Assembly (NCBI RefSeq): GCF_016865425.1
Contig: NZ_AP023355.1
Location: 620,001 to 684,000 of the forward strand
Length of the DNA: 64,000 bases
Reading direction: 5' to 3'
Source: Actinocatenispora thailandica
GTDB lineage: Bacteria; Actinomycetota; Actinomycetes; Mycobacteriales; Micromonosporaceae
The notes beneath the pieces were generated by a model. That model searched no databases. It was not told the DNA's origin and worked only from the letters and a program-made list of their open reading frames with translations. Below are positions 44,086 through 52,597 of the stretch, piece by piece; within the stretch, counting starts at the first letter, position 1, and each line of letters starts with the position of its first letter. The position numbers and the translations under genes were made by a program.

Positions 44086-45944
44086 GAGCGCGCCGAGGAG
44101 AACGAACCGGACGACACGGCCTGCTCCGGCTGCTCGTGGCCGGCGCTGCGCCGACCTCGCTGCCAGCCACGGAAGTAGCCGGCGGTCTGCGCCGCGAGCT
44201 GCGAGGCGTCCCGTGCGATGGGCGCCGGCGCCGCCTCGTCCAGCGGCGAGCCGGGCACCAGGTTCGCCTGCGGCACCCGGCGCGGCAGGCCGCTCTCGGT
44301 GTTCTGGCCGACCGCCGGGCGGCTCGCCGCCTCCGCGGCCCGCCAGCCCTCGTCGGACAGGTTCTCCCAGGCCATCTCGGCCTGCTCGCCGGCGAACCAG
44401 GCCGACCGGGCCGCCGCGAAGATCAGCAGCTCGGAGTCCTCGTCGCCTTCCTCGACCGGCGGTGGGCCGGCGGACACGTTGCGCGCGTTCGGCTCGGCGC
44501 CGCGTGACCGGCGCCGGCTGCGGGAGGTCGTCTCGGCGCGCCGGGACCGGCCGTGGCTCCGGTCGGACAGCGCGGTCACCGAGGCGCCCTCGGCCGGGCC
44601 CAGCGGGTCGGCGTCGGCCAGCGGGTCGGCGGCCGGGGCCAGGTCGTCCTCGGCCGGGGCGCCGCCCTGCTGCACCGGGTGCAGCGTCGGCGGCGTCGGC
44701 TCGGCCTCGTCCAGGATCACGGTCGGCTGGAAGTCGGTGGAGAAGTCCAGCCGCGGCGGCTCGGGCTCACCGGGCAGCGTCGGCCGCTCCGCGGTCTGCT
44801 CGTTCGCGGCGCTGGTCGACGTCTGCTCCGGGGCCGGCTCGGTGGGTACCGCGTCGTCGTCCCGCTCGGCGGCCCGCCGCTTGCCGCGCAGTTGCAGGGT
44901 GGTGTCCTCGCCGGCCGGCGCCATCACCGGACGGATCGGCCGGGACGGCAGCTTCGGCCCGCGACCACGGGAGGTCAGCGGCGCCGCGCTGACCGGCCGG
45001 GCCGGCGCGGGCGGGGTCCAGGACGGCTCCGGGACGCCGGGCCGGAACGGGTCGATCGGGGTGGCCGGCGGGGTGGTCGCCCACTCCGCGGTCAGGTCGG
45101 GGTCCGGCTGGGCCGCGGTCCGCACCGGCGGGGTGGAGACCGGCGCGCTCCCCTCCGCGGACAGCCGCTCGGCCACCTCCCGGATCAGCGCGCCGGCGGC
45201 GGTGTCGCAGGCCAGGACGGCGGCGACGGCCTGCCGGACGGTCGCACCGACGGCGGCGACCGGCGGCTGCGGTACCGGTGTGTCGGTCACCGCCTGCCGC
45301 AGCGCGGCGAGCGCGTCGGTGGCGTCCGGATAGCCGGCGGTGGCGAGCCGGGCGACGACGCTCTCGTCCTGATCCCGGCCCACCTGGGCCGGGTCGGGCA
45401 GCGCGTCCAGCAGCGCCAGCGGGGTGTCCGACCCGGGGTCCGGGAAGGCGCGCAGCGCGGCCGGGTAGAGCTCGCGCAGCACCTGGCGCAGCGCGGCGAC
45501 CGCGGAACTGCGGGCGGCGGTCAGCGCCGCGTGCGCGGACAACGCCGGTCGCAGCGGCGCGAACTCGGCGGCCGGCGGCTGGCCGGCGGCGCTGAGCGCT
45601 CCCGCGTACAGTCCGCGCGCCATCGCGACGGCGCGGCGTGCGTCGTCGGCCGCGTCCGGCGGTTCGGCCGCGGCCAGACTCTCCACAGTGGACGTATCGA
45701 CGTAACAGGCGGTACGACCGGCGGCCACCATGAGTCGCGGCACGATCCGATCCGGGGCGTCGCAGGCGATCGGGACGCAGCGTGGGTCGGCGGTGTCGGC
45801 CCGCTCCGCGAGCAGCGCCAACGCCTCCGCGTAGCCTGCCGCGGTGTCCGGGACCTGCTGCAGGGCGGCCACCCGGCCGCCGTCGTCGACCACCGCAGCG
45901 GTGAGTCGGTCCCCGGCCGATGCCAGGCCGCAGTACACACGCAC
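44082..45944 (-). CDS. IS110-like (DEDD) domain protein with kinase-like C-terminal tail
   Basis: A 620-residue protein of three parts. Residues 1-130 resemble the IS110 DEDD transposase RNase H-like domain (YCGLASAGDRLTAAVVDDGG, then VPIACDAPDRIVPRL, then DARRAVAMARGL). The first catalytic Asp (normally V-G-I-D) is replaced by Ala and the Glu by Cys/Asp, so nuclease activity is unlikely. The middle (about 250-520) is proline- and charge-rich, probably disordered. The last 55 residues resemble the C-terminus of conservon-type sensor kinases (ESGLPRRVPQANLVPGSP, then FRGWQRGRR). GTG at 45944 has GGAGG upstream. I infer a domesticated transposase that works with the coupled roadblock protein. 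Confidence 0.65.
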   Translation of the reverse strand: MRVYCGLASAGDRLTAAVVDDGGRVAALQQVPDTAAGYAEALALLAERADTADPRCVPIACDAPDRIVPRLMVAAGRTACYVDTSTVESLAAAEPPDAADDARRAVAMARGLYAGALSAAGQPPAAEFAPLRPALSAHAALTAARSSAVAALRQVLRELYPAALRAFPDPGSDTPLALLDALPDPAQVGRDQDESVVARLATAGYPDATDALAALRQAVTDTPVPQPPVAAVGATVRQAVAAVLACDTAAGALIREVAERLSAEGSAPVSTPPVRTAAQPDPDLTAEWATTPPATPIDPFRPGVPEPSWTPPAPARPVSAAPLTSRGRGPKLPSRPIRPVMAPAGEDTTLQLRGKRRAAERDDDAVPTEPAPEQTSTSAANEQTAERPTLPGEPEPPRLDFSTDFQPTVILDEAEPTPPTLHPVQQGGAPAEDDLAPAADPLADADPLGPAEGASVTALSDRSHGRSRRAETTSRSRRRSRGAEPNARNVSAGPPPVEEGDEDSELLIFAAARSAWFAGEQAEMAWENLSDEGWRAAEAASRPAVGQNTESGLPRRVPQANLVPGSPLDEAAPAPIARDASQLAAQTAGYFRGWQRGRRSAGHEQPEQAVSSGSFSSARS

Positions 45945-46034
45945 GTCAACACCTCCGACGCCGGACGGATGCCTGAGCCGCCGGTCGGCGAGTCGGGCAT
46001 CCGGTTACCGCCTCCGATGCTCCCTGGTCAGGGG

Positions 46035-47174
46035 TCAATCGCGCCAGTCCACAGCGGCACTGATCTTTCCGATGATCGTCCGCCACGCGAGTGCTGCCTG
46101 TTGTGCCCCGATTTTCCGCATCCGGCGGCGGGCCCGGAACGCGGCGATGCCGCCGTTCATCCGGCCCCGCATCGCGTCGTCCAGATCGTCGAGCGGCGAT
46201 CCGGGTGCCAGCGAGGTCTGCACCGACTGCAGATCCAGGGCGTACGCAAGGTCACGAGCGAGTTCACCGGCCGAGATGACGAGCTCCGGCTCCCACGTGT
46301 CGTGGCCGCCGCGCAGGTTCTTCACCAGCAGATCGAGCTCGTAGCGGTCGTCCGGGTCCGGCGCGACGTGCGAGCTGTCGAGGCGCTCGGCGAGCGTCCC
46401 GGCCTGCTCGACGCCGCGCAGCGAGTGCGGCTCGTCCGAGCGGACGAACTCCACCAGCGCCTCGGGCGTGCGGAACAGCAGCAGCCTGCCCCGCTGGGTG
46501 AGGAACACCGGTATCTCGTCCGGGCCGGCCGGCTCGCCGGCCTCGTCCTCGTCCTCGTCTTCGTCGGCCTCGGCGTCGAGCTCCGCGTCGTCCGCGTCCT
46601 CGTCCCCGTCGGCCTCGTTCTCGTCGTCGGCGTCCTCGTCGCTGGCGTCGTCCTTCGCCGCGGCGTCGGACTTCCTGCCCTTGCCACGCGCGCGCCGGGC
46701 GGTCTTGCCGTCGGACTCGGCGTCGTCGGCCTCGCCCGCAGTGGCCTCGTCCTCGATGGCCTCGTCCTCGGCGGCCGGCTCGGCGACCTTCGCCGTCACG
46801 CCCTTGCCGGTACCGGACTTCTCCTCGGCAGCGGCGGTGGCCGTCGCGGCGGCGGGCTCCTCGGCCGGCTCCGTCTCCTCGGCCGGCTCCGGGTCGGCGC
46901 CCGGTACCGGTGTCACCTCGTCCGGGCTGCGGTAGGCGCGCAGGGTGTAGCCGACCCCGGACGGCAGGGCGATCTCGATCGGGTCGACGGCGAGGTCCGA
47001 CCAGAACTCGGCCACCGCCTCGGTCCGCTCCGGCTCGTCGACCTGGTGTTCGTCCTCGGTGTCCGGTGTGTCGTCAGCGTCCGACTCGGCGGTCGGTTCG
47101 TCCGACTCGGTCGTCGGTTCATCCGACTCGGTGGTCGGCTCGTCCGACTCGTGTTCGGCGCGGTGGCGAGCCAC
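46035..47174 (-). CDS. Acidic repeat protein of unknown function
   Basis: A 379-residue very acidic protein. The N-terminus has 3.5 copies of SDEPTTE (residues about 9-32). Residues 50-75 are more ordered (VAEFWSDLAVDPIEIALPSGVGYTL), followed by a long Asp/Glu/Ala stretch (75-220) with a lysine/arginine insert. The C-terminal 150 residues look folded (PVFLTQRGRLLLFRTPEALVEFVRSD and later LAPGSPLDDLDDAMRGRMN). The motif PGSPLD is shared with the C-terminus of the protein at 44082-45944, so both may bind the same partner. GGAGGAC before the GTG supports the start. Not recognised as a named family. Confidence 0.7.
   Translation of the reverse strand: MARHRAEHESDEPTTESDEPTTESDEPTAESDADDTPDTEDEHQVDEPERTEAVAEFWSDLAVDPIEIALPSGVGYTLRAYRSPDEVTPVPGADPEPAEETEPAEEPAAATATAAAEEKSGTGKGVTAKVAEPAAEDEAIEDEATAGEADDAESDGKTARRARGKGRKSDAAAKDDASDEDADDENEADGDEDADDAELDAEADEDEDEDEAGEPAGPDEIPVFLTQRGRLLLFRTPEALVEFVRSDEPHSLRGVEQAGTLAERLDSSHVAPDPDDRYELDLLVKNLRGGHDTWEPELVISAGELARDLAYALDLQSVQTSLAPGSPLDDLDDAMRGRMNGGIAAFRARRRMRKIGAQQAALAWRTIIGKISAAVDWRD
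47080..47153. repeat. 21-bp tandem repeat in the acidic protein gene
   Basis: Units begin at 47080, 47101 and 47122, with a partial unit at 47143, each encoding SDEPTTE or a close variant. Sequence differs at third codon positions, so it is selected at protein level. Confidence 0.8.
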
Positions 47175-47252
47175 GGCGTCCTCCGTTTCATGCCCGGGAA
47201 CCGGTCCCGGACTCCAGCGTCTAGGTCATTGTGTCCCGGCGCCGCCGCGCGG

Positions 47253-48026
47253 TCAGGCCCGGCCCGCGGCCCGGTGGAACTGATGTGCCTCACCCAGCGG
47301 CTCGAACCCCAGCCGCCGGTACAGCGGGACCGGCCCGTCGTCGGCCTCGACCCGCAGGAACGTCAGGTCACAGCCGGCCGCGCGAGCCTGCGCCACACCG
47401 GCCGACAGCAGCGCCGAACCGTAGCCGCGGCCCCGGTAGCCCGGCAGCGTCAGCAGGTCCTCGACCTGGGCGACCCGCTCGCCGGCCGACAGGTACAGCT
47501 CGCACCAGGCGCGCGGCGCGCCGTCGTCGCCGAGTACCGCGAGGCGGCGGGTCAGCTCGGCCGGCCGGCGCAGCCGCTGCTCGGCGAGTTGTCGGTAGGT
47601 CCCGTCGGACAGGCCCGACACTTCCTCCCGCCAGGCCCGCTCGGCCGGCCCGAGCAGCACGGCCGGCTGCACCACCGTCACCGGAACGCCCGCCGGCGGC
47701 TGCCCACCGTGGTACGCCATCAGCAGCTCGCCGGTCGCCTGGTAGCCGGCGGCCGTCAACCCGGTGACCAGCTCGGCCCCGTCCGGACCGTCGACGCTGA
47801 TCTGCCGGTACGCCAGGCCGGCCGCGTCGAACATGCCGTCGGCCGCCGCGGCGATCTCACGGGACGTGACCGGCCCGGTACAGATGATCCGGTTCAGGTC
47901 GTGGATCTGGCTGAACTCGCCATCGAGCACCCCGAACCCGCCGGGCACGTCGACCACCCGAACCGCCTGCCGGCGGGCGAAGGCGTGCCCGAACGCGACG
48001 GCGCGGGCGAACTCGGTGGCGCTCAC
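47253..48026 (-). CDS. GNAT family N-acetyltransferase
   Basis: A 257-residue acetyltransferase with a variable N-terminal half and a C-terminal GNAT domain: VEDLLTLPGYRGRGYGSALLSAG (the Q/R-x-x-G-x-G/A loop reads RGRGYG), then DLTFLRVEADDGPVPLYRRLGF. GTG at 48026 is preceded by TAAGCT (48035-48040) with an eight-base gap, a leaderless layout. The substrate is unknown. It is divergent from the acidic protein only in the sense that both read leftward and are spaced by about 80 bp. Confidence 0.83.
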   Translation of the reverse strand: MSATEFARAVAFGHAFARRQAVRVVDVPGGFGVLDGEFSQIHDLNRIICTGPVTSREIAAAADGMFDAAGLAYRQISVDGPDGAELVTGLTAAGYQATGELLMAYHGGQPPAGVPVTVVQPAVLLGPAERAWREEVSGLSDGTYRQLAEQRLRRPAELTRRLAVLGDDGAPRAWCELYLSAGERVAQVEDLLTLPGYRGRGYGSALLSAGVAQARAAGCDLTFLRVEADDGPVPLYRRLGFEPLGEAHQFHRAAGRA

Positions 48027-48071
48027 GGCTGCCGAGCTTAGTCTGCGACGCACCCCGCCGGTCGGCTGCGG

Positions 48072-48896
48072 TCAGGGCCGGTAGCCGGGGCCCGGGTCGA
48101 GGTCGATCACCATCCGGTGCGGCGGCACCATCGACACCTGCCGGTCGGGCACGAACTGCTGGTCGGTGGACAGCCCCGGCACCGGGCTGCCCGGCCGCAG
48201 CACGTCCCCGTGCTTGCACAGGTACTCGGCCAGTTCGAACAGCAGGTCGGACAGCCGGTTCGGGTCCAGCCGGCGGGACTGGCACTGCACGTCGGGCAGG
48301 CCCAGCGCGTACAGGCCGAGGGTGTCGGTGAGGGTGACCTCGGGATCGGACATCGACCGGAACAGCCGGATGTTCACCACGCCGGTCAGCGGGTGGGTCA
48401 CCAGCGCGCCGGGTGGCAGCGCCTGCTGGCTCGCCGGCCACCAGGTCGCGAGCGGCCGGGCCAGCGCGATCGCCGCGTCCACCGTGGCCCGCAGCGCCTG
48501 GACCCGCTCGGCGCAGTCGCGACCGCGGCCCAACGGCTGGCTGATCGTGATCTGGTACCGGCAGCCCACCAGCGTCGCGCTCGCCTCCGGCCACGCCCAG
48601 CACTGGCTCAGGTCGCGCTCGGCCGGCGGCTCGGTGCCGAACGCGACCGTGTGCAGCAGGTGGTCGCGCCGGTGCCGGTCGGCCTCGGTGAACGGGTGGT
48701 GCTCGGGCGGCAGGCCCAGGATGTCGGCCGGATCCGGCCGGTACGGCTGGGCCGGATCGGCCCGCTCATGTCGGAGCAGCAGGTTCGTCTGCCCGGCCCA
48801 CACCAGCATCGTGCCAGGCAGCGCCGATCTGATCCGGACGGTCAGGGCGCGCGGGTCGATGTCGGGCGGGTCGGGGTAGCACAGGTCGACTGCCAT
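48072..48896 (-). CDS. DUF4261-like protein
   Basis: A 274-residue protein that matches DUF4261-type pattern in its middle and end: SDPEVTLTDTLGLYALGLPDVQC and LSDLLFELAEYLCKHGDVL, with PGSPVPGLSTDQQFVPDRQV. Function unknown; family assignment is from memory of such motifs, not a search. ATG at 48896 follows a proline-rich frame that is probably not translated. Confidence 0.6.
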   Translation of the reverse strand: MAVDLCYPDPPDIDPRALTVRIRSALPGTMLVWAGQTNLLLRHERADPAQPYRPDPADILGLPPEHHPFTEADRHRRDHLLHTVAFGTEPPAERDLSQCWAWPEASATLVGCRYQITISQPLGRGRDCAERVQALRATVDAAIALARPLATWWPASQQALPPGALVTHPLTGVVNIRLFRSMSDPEVTLTDTLGLYALGLPDVQCQSRRLDPNRLSDLLFELAEYLCKHGDVLRPGSPVPGLSTDQQFVPDRQVSMVPPHRMVIDLDPGPGYRP

Positions 48897-49007
48897 GCAT
48901 GGTGCAGGCTCCGGGGGGTGGGCCACCTGCGCCATATTGGCACGAGATCTTGTGCGTGCGTACCCGTCGGCAAGTGATCGACGTGAATGTTTCTCTGCGG
49001 GACGACA

Positions 49008-49042
49008 GACAACCCCTCGCCGTGGTACGACGAGGGGTTGTC
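49008..49042 (-). terminator. Stem-loop after the deoC operon
   Basis: GACAACCCCTCG (49008-49019) pairs perfectly with CGAGGGGTTGTC (49031-49042) across an 11-base loop, just after the 3' end of the small aldehyde dehydrogenase gene on the minus strand. Confidence 0.8.
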
Positions 49043-49044
49043 GC

Positions 49045-49105
49045 GGACCGGTCAGACGCCCCGGGGATGCCAGATGGACCGGTCAGGCGCCCCGGGGATG
49101 CCAGA
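49045..49105. repeat. Tandem duplication of the end of the small ALDH gene
   Basis: Two 30-bp copies (49045-49074 and 49076-49105) with one mismatch. The second covers the last seven codons and stop of the aldehyde dehydrogenase gene; the first is an exact-position extra copy beyond the stop. Confidence 0.85.
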
Positions 49106-49970
49106 CGGTCTTGGTCTCCAGGAACGTGGTGAGCCGCTCGGTGCCGGGCTCGGCCTTCCAGTCGACCGTGGCCAGCGGCGGCCGGAGCACCCGCTTCAGC
49201 GTGTCGGCGGCGGTGCGCTCCAGCTCGACCGCGAGGTCGCCGTCGACGACCCCGGTCAGGTCGAGCGCGTTGACGTCGGCATGCCCGGCCAGCCACGGCG
49301 CGGTCTCGGCGACCTTCCCGGTCAGCAGGTTGACCACGCCACCGGGCAGGTCGGAGGTGGCCAGCACCTCGGCCAGGGTGATCGCCGGTAACGGCTGGGT
49401 CTCGCTCGCCAGCAGCACCACGGTGTTGCCGGTGACGATGGCCGGCGCGAGCACCGAGACCAGGCCGAGCAGCGGCTCGGTCGGGGCGACGATGCCCACC
49501 ACGCCGGTCGGCTCCGGCGCGGACAGGTTGAAGTACGGGCCGGCGACCGGGTTGGCGTTGCCGCGCACCTGGGCGATCTTGTCCGACCAGCCCGCGTACC
49601 ACACCCAGCGGTCGATCGCCGCGTCCACCTCGGCGCGGGCGGCGGACCGGGTGCCGCCCCGGGCGGTGCGGATCTCGTCGGCGAACTGGGAGTGCCGGCC
49701 CTCCAGCATCTCCGCGATGCGGTAGAGGATCTGCCCCCGGTTGTACGCGGTGGCGCCGGACCAGCCACCGAACGCCTTGCGGGCGGCGACCACGGCGTCG
49801 CGCACGTCCTTGCGGGACGCGAGCGCCGCGTTCGCCACGAACTCGCCGTCCGCCCCCTGCACCGGGTACGACCTCCCCGACTCGCTGCGCGGGAACTTCC
49901 CGCCCACGAAGAGTTTGTAGGTCTTGCGCACCGCCAGCCGCGCCGGCGCCGCCTTCTGCTCAGTGGGCAA
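49083..49970 (-). CDS. Truncated aldehyde dehydrogenase-like protein, no catalytic Cys
   Basis: A 295-residue protein matching the NAD-binding half of the aldehyde dehydrogenase family: YKLFVGGKFPRSESGRSYPV, then GVVGIVAPTEPLLGLVSVLAPA and TVVLLASETQPLPAITLAEVL. It stops before the region that holds the catalytic Cys in the neighbouring ALDH (GHVCCAGS) and lacks it, so it is probably a dead or regulatory partner. TTG at 49970 is taken as start because GGAGG lies six bases upstream; a GTG at 49931 is in frame. It overlaps the ALDH gene end by 11 bp. Confidence 0.8.
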   Translation of the reverse strand: MPTEQKAAPARLAVRKTYKLFVGGKFPRSESGRSYPVQGADGEFVANAALASRKDVRDAVVAARKAFGGWSGATAYNRGQILYRIAEMLEGRHSQFADEIRTARGGTRSAARAEVDAAIDRWVWYAGWSDKIAQVRGNANPVAGPYFNLSAPEPTGVVGIVAPTEPLLGLVSVLAPAIVTGNTVVLLASETQPLPAITLAEVLATSDLPGGVVNLLTGKVAETAPWLAGHADVNALDLTGVVDGDLAVELERTAADTLKRVLRPPLATVDWKAEPGTERLTTFLETKTVWHPRGA

Positions 49971-51393
49971 GGTAGGCCTCCAAGCCGTGCCGGCCGCCCT
50001 CACGGCCGTAACCGGACTCCCGGTACCCGCCGAACGGGCTGGTCGGGTCGAACTTGTTGAACGTGTTGGCCCAGACGACGCCGGCGCGCAGCTTGTCGGC
50101 GAGCCACAGGATGCGGGACCCCTTCTCGGTCCAGATCCCGGCGGACAGGCCGTACGGCGTGTTGTTGGCCTTGGCGACCGCCTCGTCCGGGGTGCGGAAC
50201 GTCAGCACCGACAGCACCGGGCCGAAGATCTCCTCCCGGGCGATCCGGTGCGCCTGGGTGACCCCGGTGAACACGGTGGGGGAGAACCAGAAGCCGCGGT
50301 CCGGCAGCGGGCACGGCGCGCTCCACCGCTGGGCGCCCTCCTGCTCGCCGATCTCCGACAGCGCCCGGATCTTCGCCAGCTGTTCGGCCGAGTTGATCGC
50401 GCCGACGTCGGTGTTCTTGTCCAGCGGGTCGCCGACCCGCAGGGTGCTCATCCGCCGCTTCAGCCGGGCCAGCAACTCGTCGGCGACCGACTCCTCCACC
50501 AGCAGCCGGGAGCCGGCGCAGCAGACGTGGCCCTGGTTGAAGAAGATGCCGTTGACGATGCCCTCGACCGCCTGGTCCAGCGCCGCGTCGGCGAACACGA
50601 TGTTCGCCGCCTTGCCGCCGAGTTCCAGGGTGACCCGCTTGCGGGTGCCGGCGACCGAGCGGGCGATCTGCCGCCCGACCTCGGTCGATCCGGTGAACGC
50701 GACCTTGTCCACGTCGCCGTGCTCGACCAGCGCGCGGCCGGTGTCGCCGGCGCCGGTGAGGATGTTGACCACGCCGGCCGGCAGGTCGGCCTGCTGGCAG
50801 ATCTCGGCGAACAGCAGGGCGGTCAGCGGCGTCGTCTCGGCCGGCTTGAGCACGACGGTGTTCCCGGCGGCGAGCGCCGGTGCGATCTTCCAGGCCAGCA
50901 TCAGCAGCGGGAAGTTCCACGGGATGACCTGGCCGGCCACCCCGAGCGGCTGCGGGTTCGGCCCGAACCCGGCGTAGCCGAGCTTGTCGGCCCAGCCGGC
51001 GTAGTAGAAGAAGTGCGCCGCGACCAGCGGGATGTCCACGTCGCGGGACTCCCGGATCGGCTTGCCGTTGTCGATCGACTCCAGCACCGCCAGCTCACGG
51101 GCCCGCTCCTGGATGATCCGGGCGATCCGGTAGAGGTACTTGGCGCGCTCGGTGCCGGGCATCGGCCCCCAGACCCGCTGGTACGCCTTGCGGGCGGCGG
51201 CCACCGCGCGATCGACGTCGGCCGGGCCGGCGACGGCGACCTCGGCGAGCACCTCCTCGGTCGCCGGGTCGACCGTCTTCATCGACTCGCCGTCGGTCGG
51301 TGCGACGAACTCGCCGTCCACGAACAGCCCGTACGCCGGGCGGATGTCCACAATGGACCGTGACTCGGGTGCCGGTGCGTATTCGAAGGCCAT
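49960..51393 (-). CDS. Aldehyde dehydrogenase
   Basis: A 477-residue NAD(P)-dependent aldehyde dehydrogenase with all key residues: the catalytic Cys in QGHVCCAGS (about residue 289), the general base Glu in TLELGGKAAN (about 255), the NAD-site VIPWNFPLLMLAWKIAPAL and GSTEVGR. It lies five bases after deoC, so it probably oxidises the acetaldehyde released by DeoC. The C-terminus ends with EAYLAH. Normal length for the family. Confidence 0.95.
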   Translation of the reverse strand: MAFEYAPAPESRSIVDIRPAYGLFVDGEFVAPTDGESMKTVDPATEEVLAEVAVAGPADVDRAVAAARKAYQRVWGPMPGTERAKYLYRIARIIQERARELAVLESIDNGKPIRESRDVDIPLVAAHFFYYAGWADKLGYAGFGPNPQPLGVAGQVIPWNFPLLMLAWKIAPALAAGNTVVLKPAETTPLTALLFAEICQQADLPAGVVNILTGAGDTGRALVEHGDVDKVAFTGSTEVGRQIARSVAGTRKRVTLELGGKAANIVFADAALDQAVEGIVNGIFFNQGHVCCAGSRLLVEESVADELLARLKRRMSTLRVGDPLDKNTDVGAINSAEQLAKIRALSEIGEQEGAQRWSAPCPLPDRGFWFSPTVFTGVTQAHRIAREEIFGPVLSVLTFRTPDEAVAKANNTPYGLSAGIWTEKGSRILWLADKLRAGVVWANTFNKFDPTSPFGGYRESGYGREGGRHGLEAYLAH

Positions 51394-51398
51394 CGCGA

Positions 51399-52382
51399 TC
51401 AGTCCAGGGTGAAGTAGTCGGGGCCGGCGTACCGGCCGGTGGCGAGCTTGCTGCGCTGCATCAGCAGGTCGTTGAGCAGCGACGAGGCGCCGAACCGGAA
51501 CCAGTCCGGGTCGAGCCAGTCGTCCCCGGCGGTCTCGTTGACCAGCACCAGGTAGCGGATCGCGTCCTTCGCCGAACGGATCCCGCCGGCCGGCTTGACG
51601 CCGATCTGCCGGCCGGTCAGCTCGCGGAAGTCGCGCACCGCCTCCAGCATGATCAGCGTGACCGGCAGCGTCGCGGCGGGGGACACCTTGCCGGTGGAGG
51701 TCTTGATGAAGTCGCCGCCGGCCAGCATCGCCAGCCAGGACGCGCGTCGCACGTTGTCGTAGGTACCGAGCTCGCCGGTCTCCAGGATCACCTTCAGGTG
51801 CGCCGCCCCGCAGGCCTCCTTGACCGCGACGATCTGGCGGAACACCTCGTCGTACCGGCCGGAGAGGAACGCGCCGCGGTCGATCACCATGTCGACCTCG
51901 TCGGCGCCGGCGGCCACCGCCGCGCGCACGTCGTCGAGCTTGACCGGCAGCGGCACCTGCCCGGACGGGAACGCGGTCGCCACGCTCGCCACCCGCACCG
52001 ACGAGCCGCGGACGGTCTCCACCGCGGTCGGCACCAGCGCCGGGTAGACGCAGACGGCGGCGGCCGGCGGGCAGCCGCGGTCGGCCGGGTCGGGGCGCAT
52101 CGCCTTCGCGCACAGCGCCCGGACCTTGCCCGGGGTGTCCGCGCCCTCCAGGGTGGTCAGATCCACCATCCGGATCGCCAGGTCCAGCGCCCACTGCTTG
52201 GCGGTGGTCTTGATCGACCGGGTCGCGAGCGTCGCCGCCCGCTGGTCGGCACCGACCTTGTCCACCCCCGGCAGGCCGTGCAGGAAAGTACGCAGTGACG
52301 CCGCGGTCGCGGTCACCTCGGCCGCGAACTCCGCGGCGCCGGCACCGGCCGGAAGCGTCGTCATCGACGCCGAACTGGTCAT
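51399..52382 (-). CDS. deoC: Deoxyribose-phosphate aldolase
   Basis: A 327-residue class I aldolase that splits 2-deoxyribose-5-phosphate into acetaldehyde and glyceraldehyde-3-phosphate. The Schiff-base Lys is in GGDFIKTSTGK (about residue 228), a second Lys in GVKPAGGIR (about 260), with MVDLTTLEG and VKLDDVRAAVAAGADEVDMV. The N-terminus is longer than in E. coli DeoC, as is usual for actinomycetes. TAGACT lies seven bases before the ATG (52390-52395), a leaderless start. It leads the operon with two aldehyde dehydrogenases. Confidence 0.95.
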   Translation of the reverse strand: MTSSASMTTLPAGAGAAEFAAEVTATAASLRTFLHGLPGVDKVGADQRAATLATRSIKTTAKQWALDLAIRMVDLTTLEGADTPGKVRALCAKAMRPDPADRGCPPAAAVCVYPALVPTAVETVRGSSVRVASVATAFPSGQVPLPVKLDDVRAAVAAGADEVDMVIDRGAFLSGRYDEVFRQIVAVKEACGAAHLKVILETGELGTYDNVRRASWLAMLAGGDFIKTSTGKVSPAATLPVTLIMLEAVRDFRELTGRQIGVKPAGGIRSAKDAIRYLVLVNETAGDDWLDPDWFRFGASSLLNDLLMQRSKLATGRYAGPDYFTLD

Positions 52383-52389
52383 GCGGCCG

Positions 52390-52395
52390 AGTCTA
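52390..52395 (-). promoter_or_regulatory. -10 hexamer TAGACT of deoC
   Basis: Minus-strand TAGACT ends seven bases before the deoC ATG, fitting a leaderless promoter. Confidence 0.45.
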
Positions 52396-52597
52396 ACGAC
52401 GCCGGTACCGGCGTGGGTGGGGCGGAATCGACGGGTGCCGATCGCCGGCCTCCGGCGACGGCCCGGACCGCGCCGGGCGCGGCGTGCCGCACCGACCACC
52501 CGCGCCGGGCCGACCGTGCCCGCCGCGGCCGGCCCGGCGCCGGCGCTGGCCGCGCGCGCCGGACCGTCGTACCGGGCGATGCGCGGTCGGGGGAGCG

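Noticed and set aside
44082..45944. IS110 insertion sequence
   Set aside because: Only the N-terminal domain resembles the transposase, catalytic acidic residues are lost, no terminal repeats or second transposase domain are seen, and the gene is coupled to a roadblock gene.
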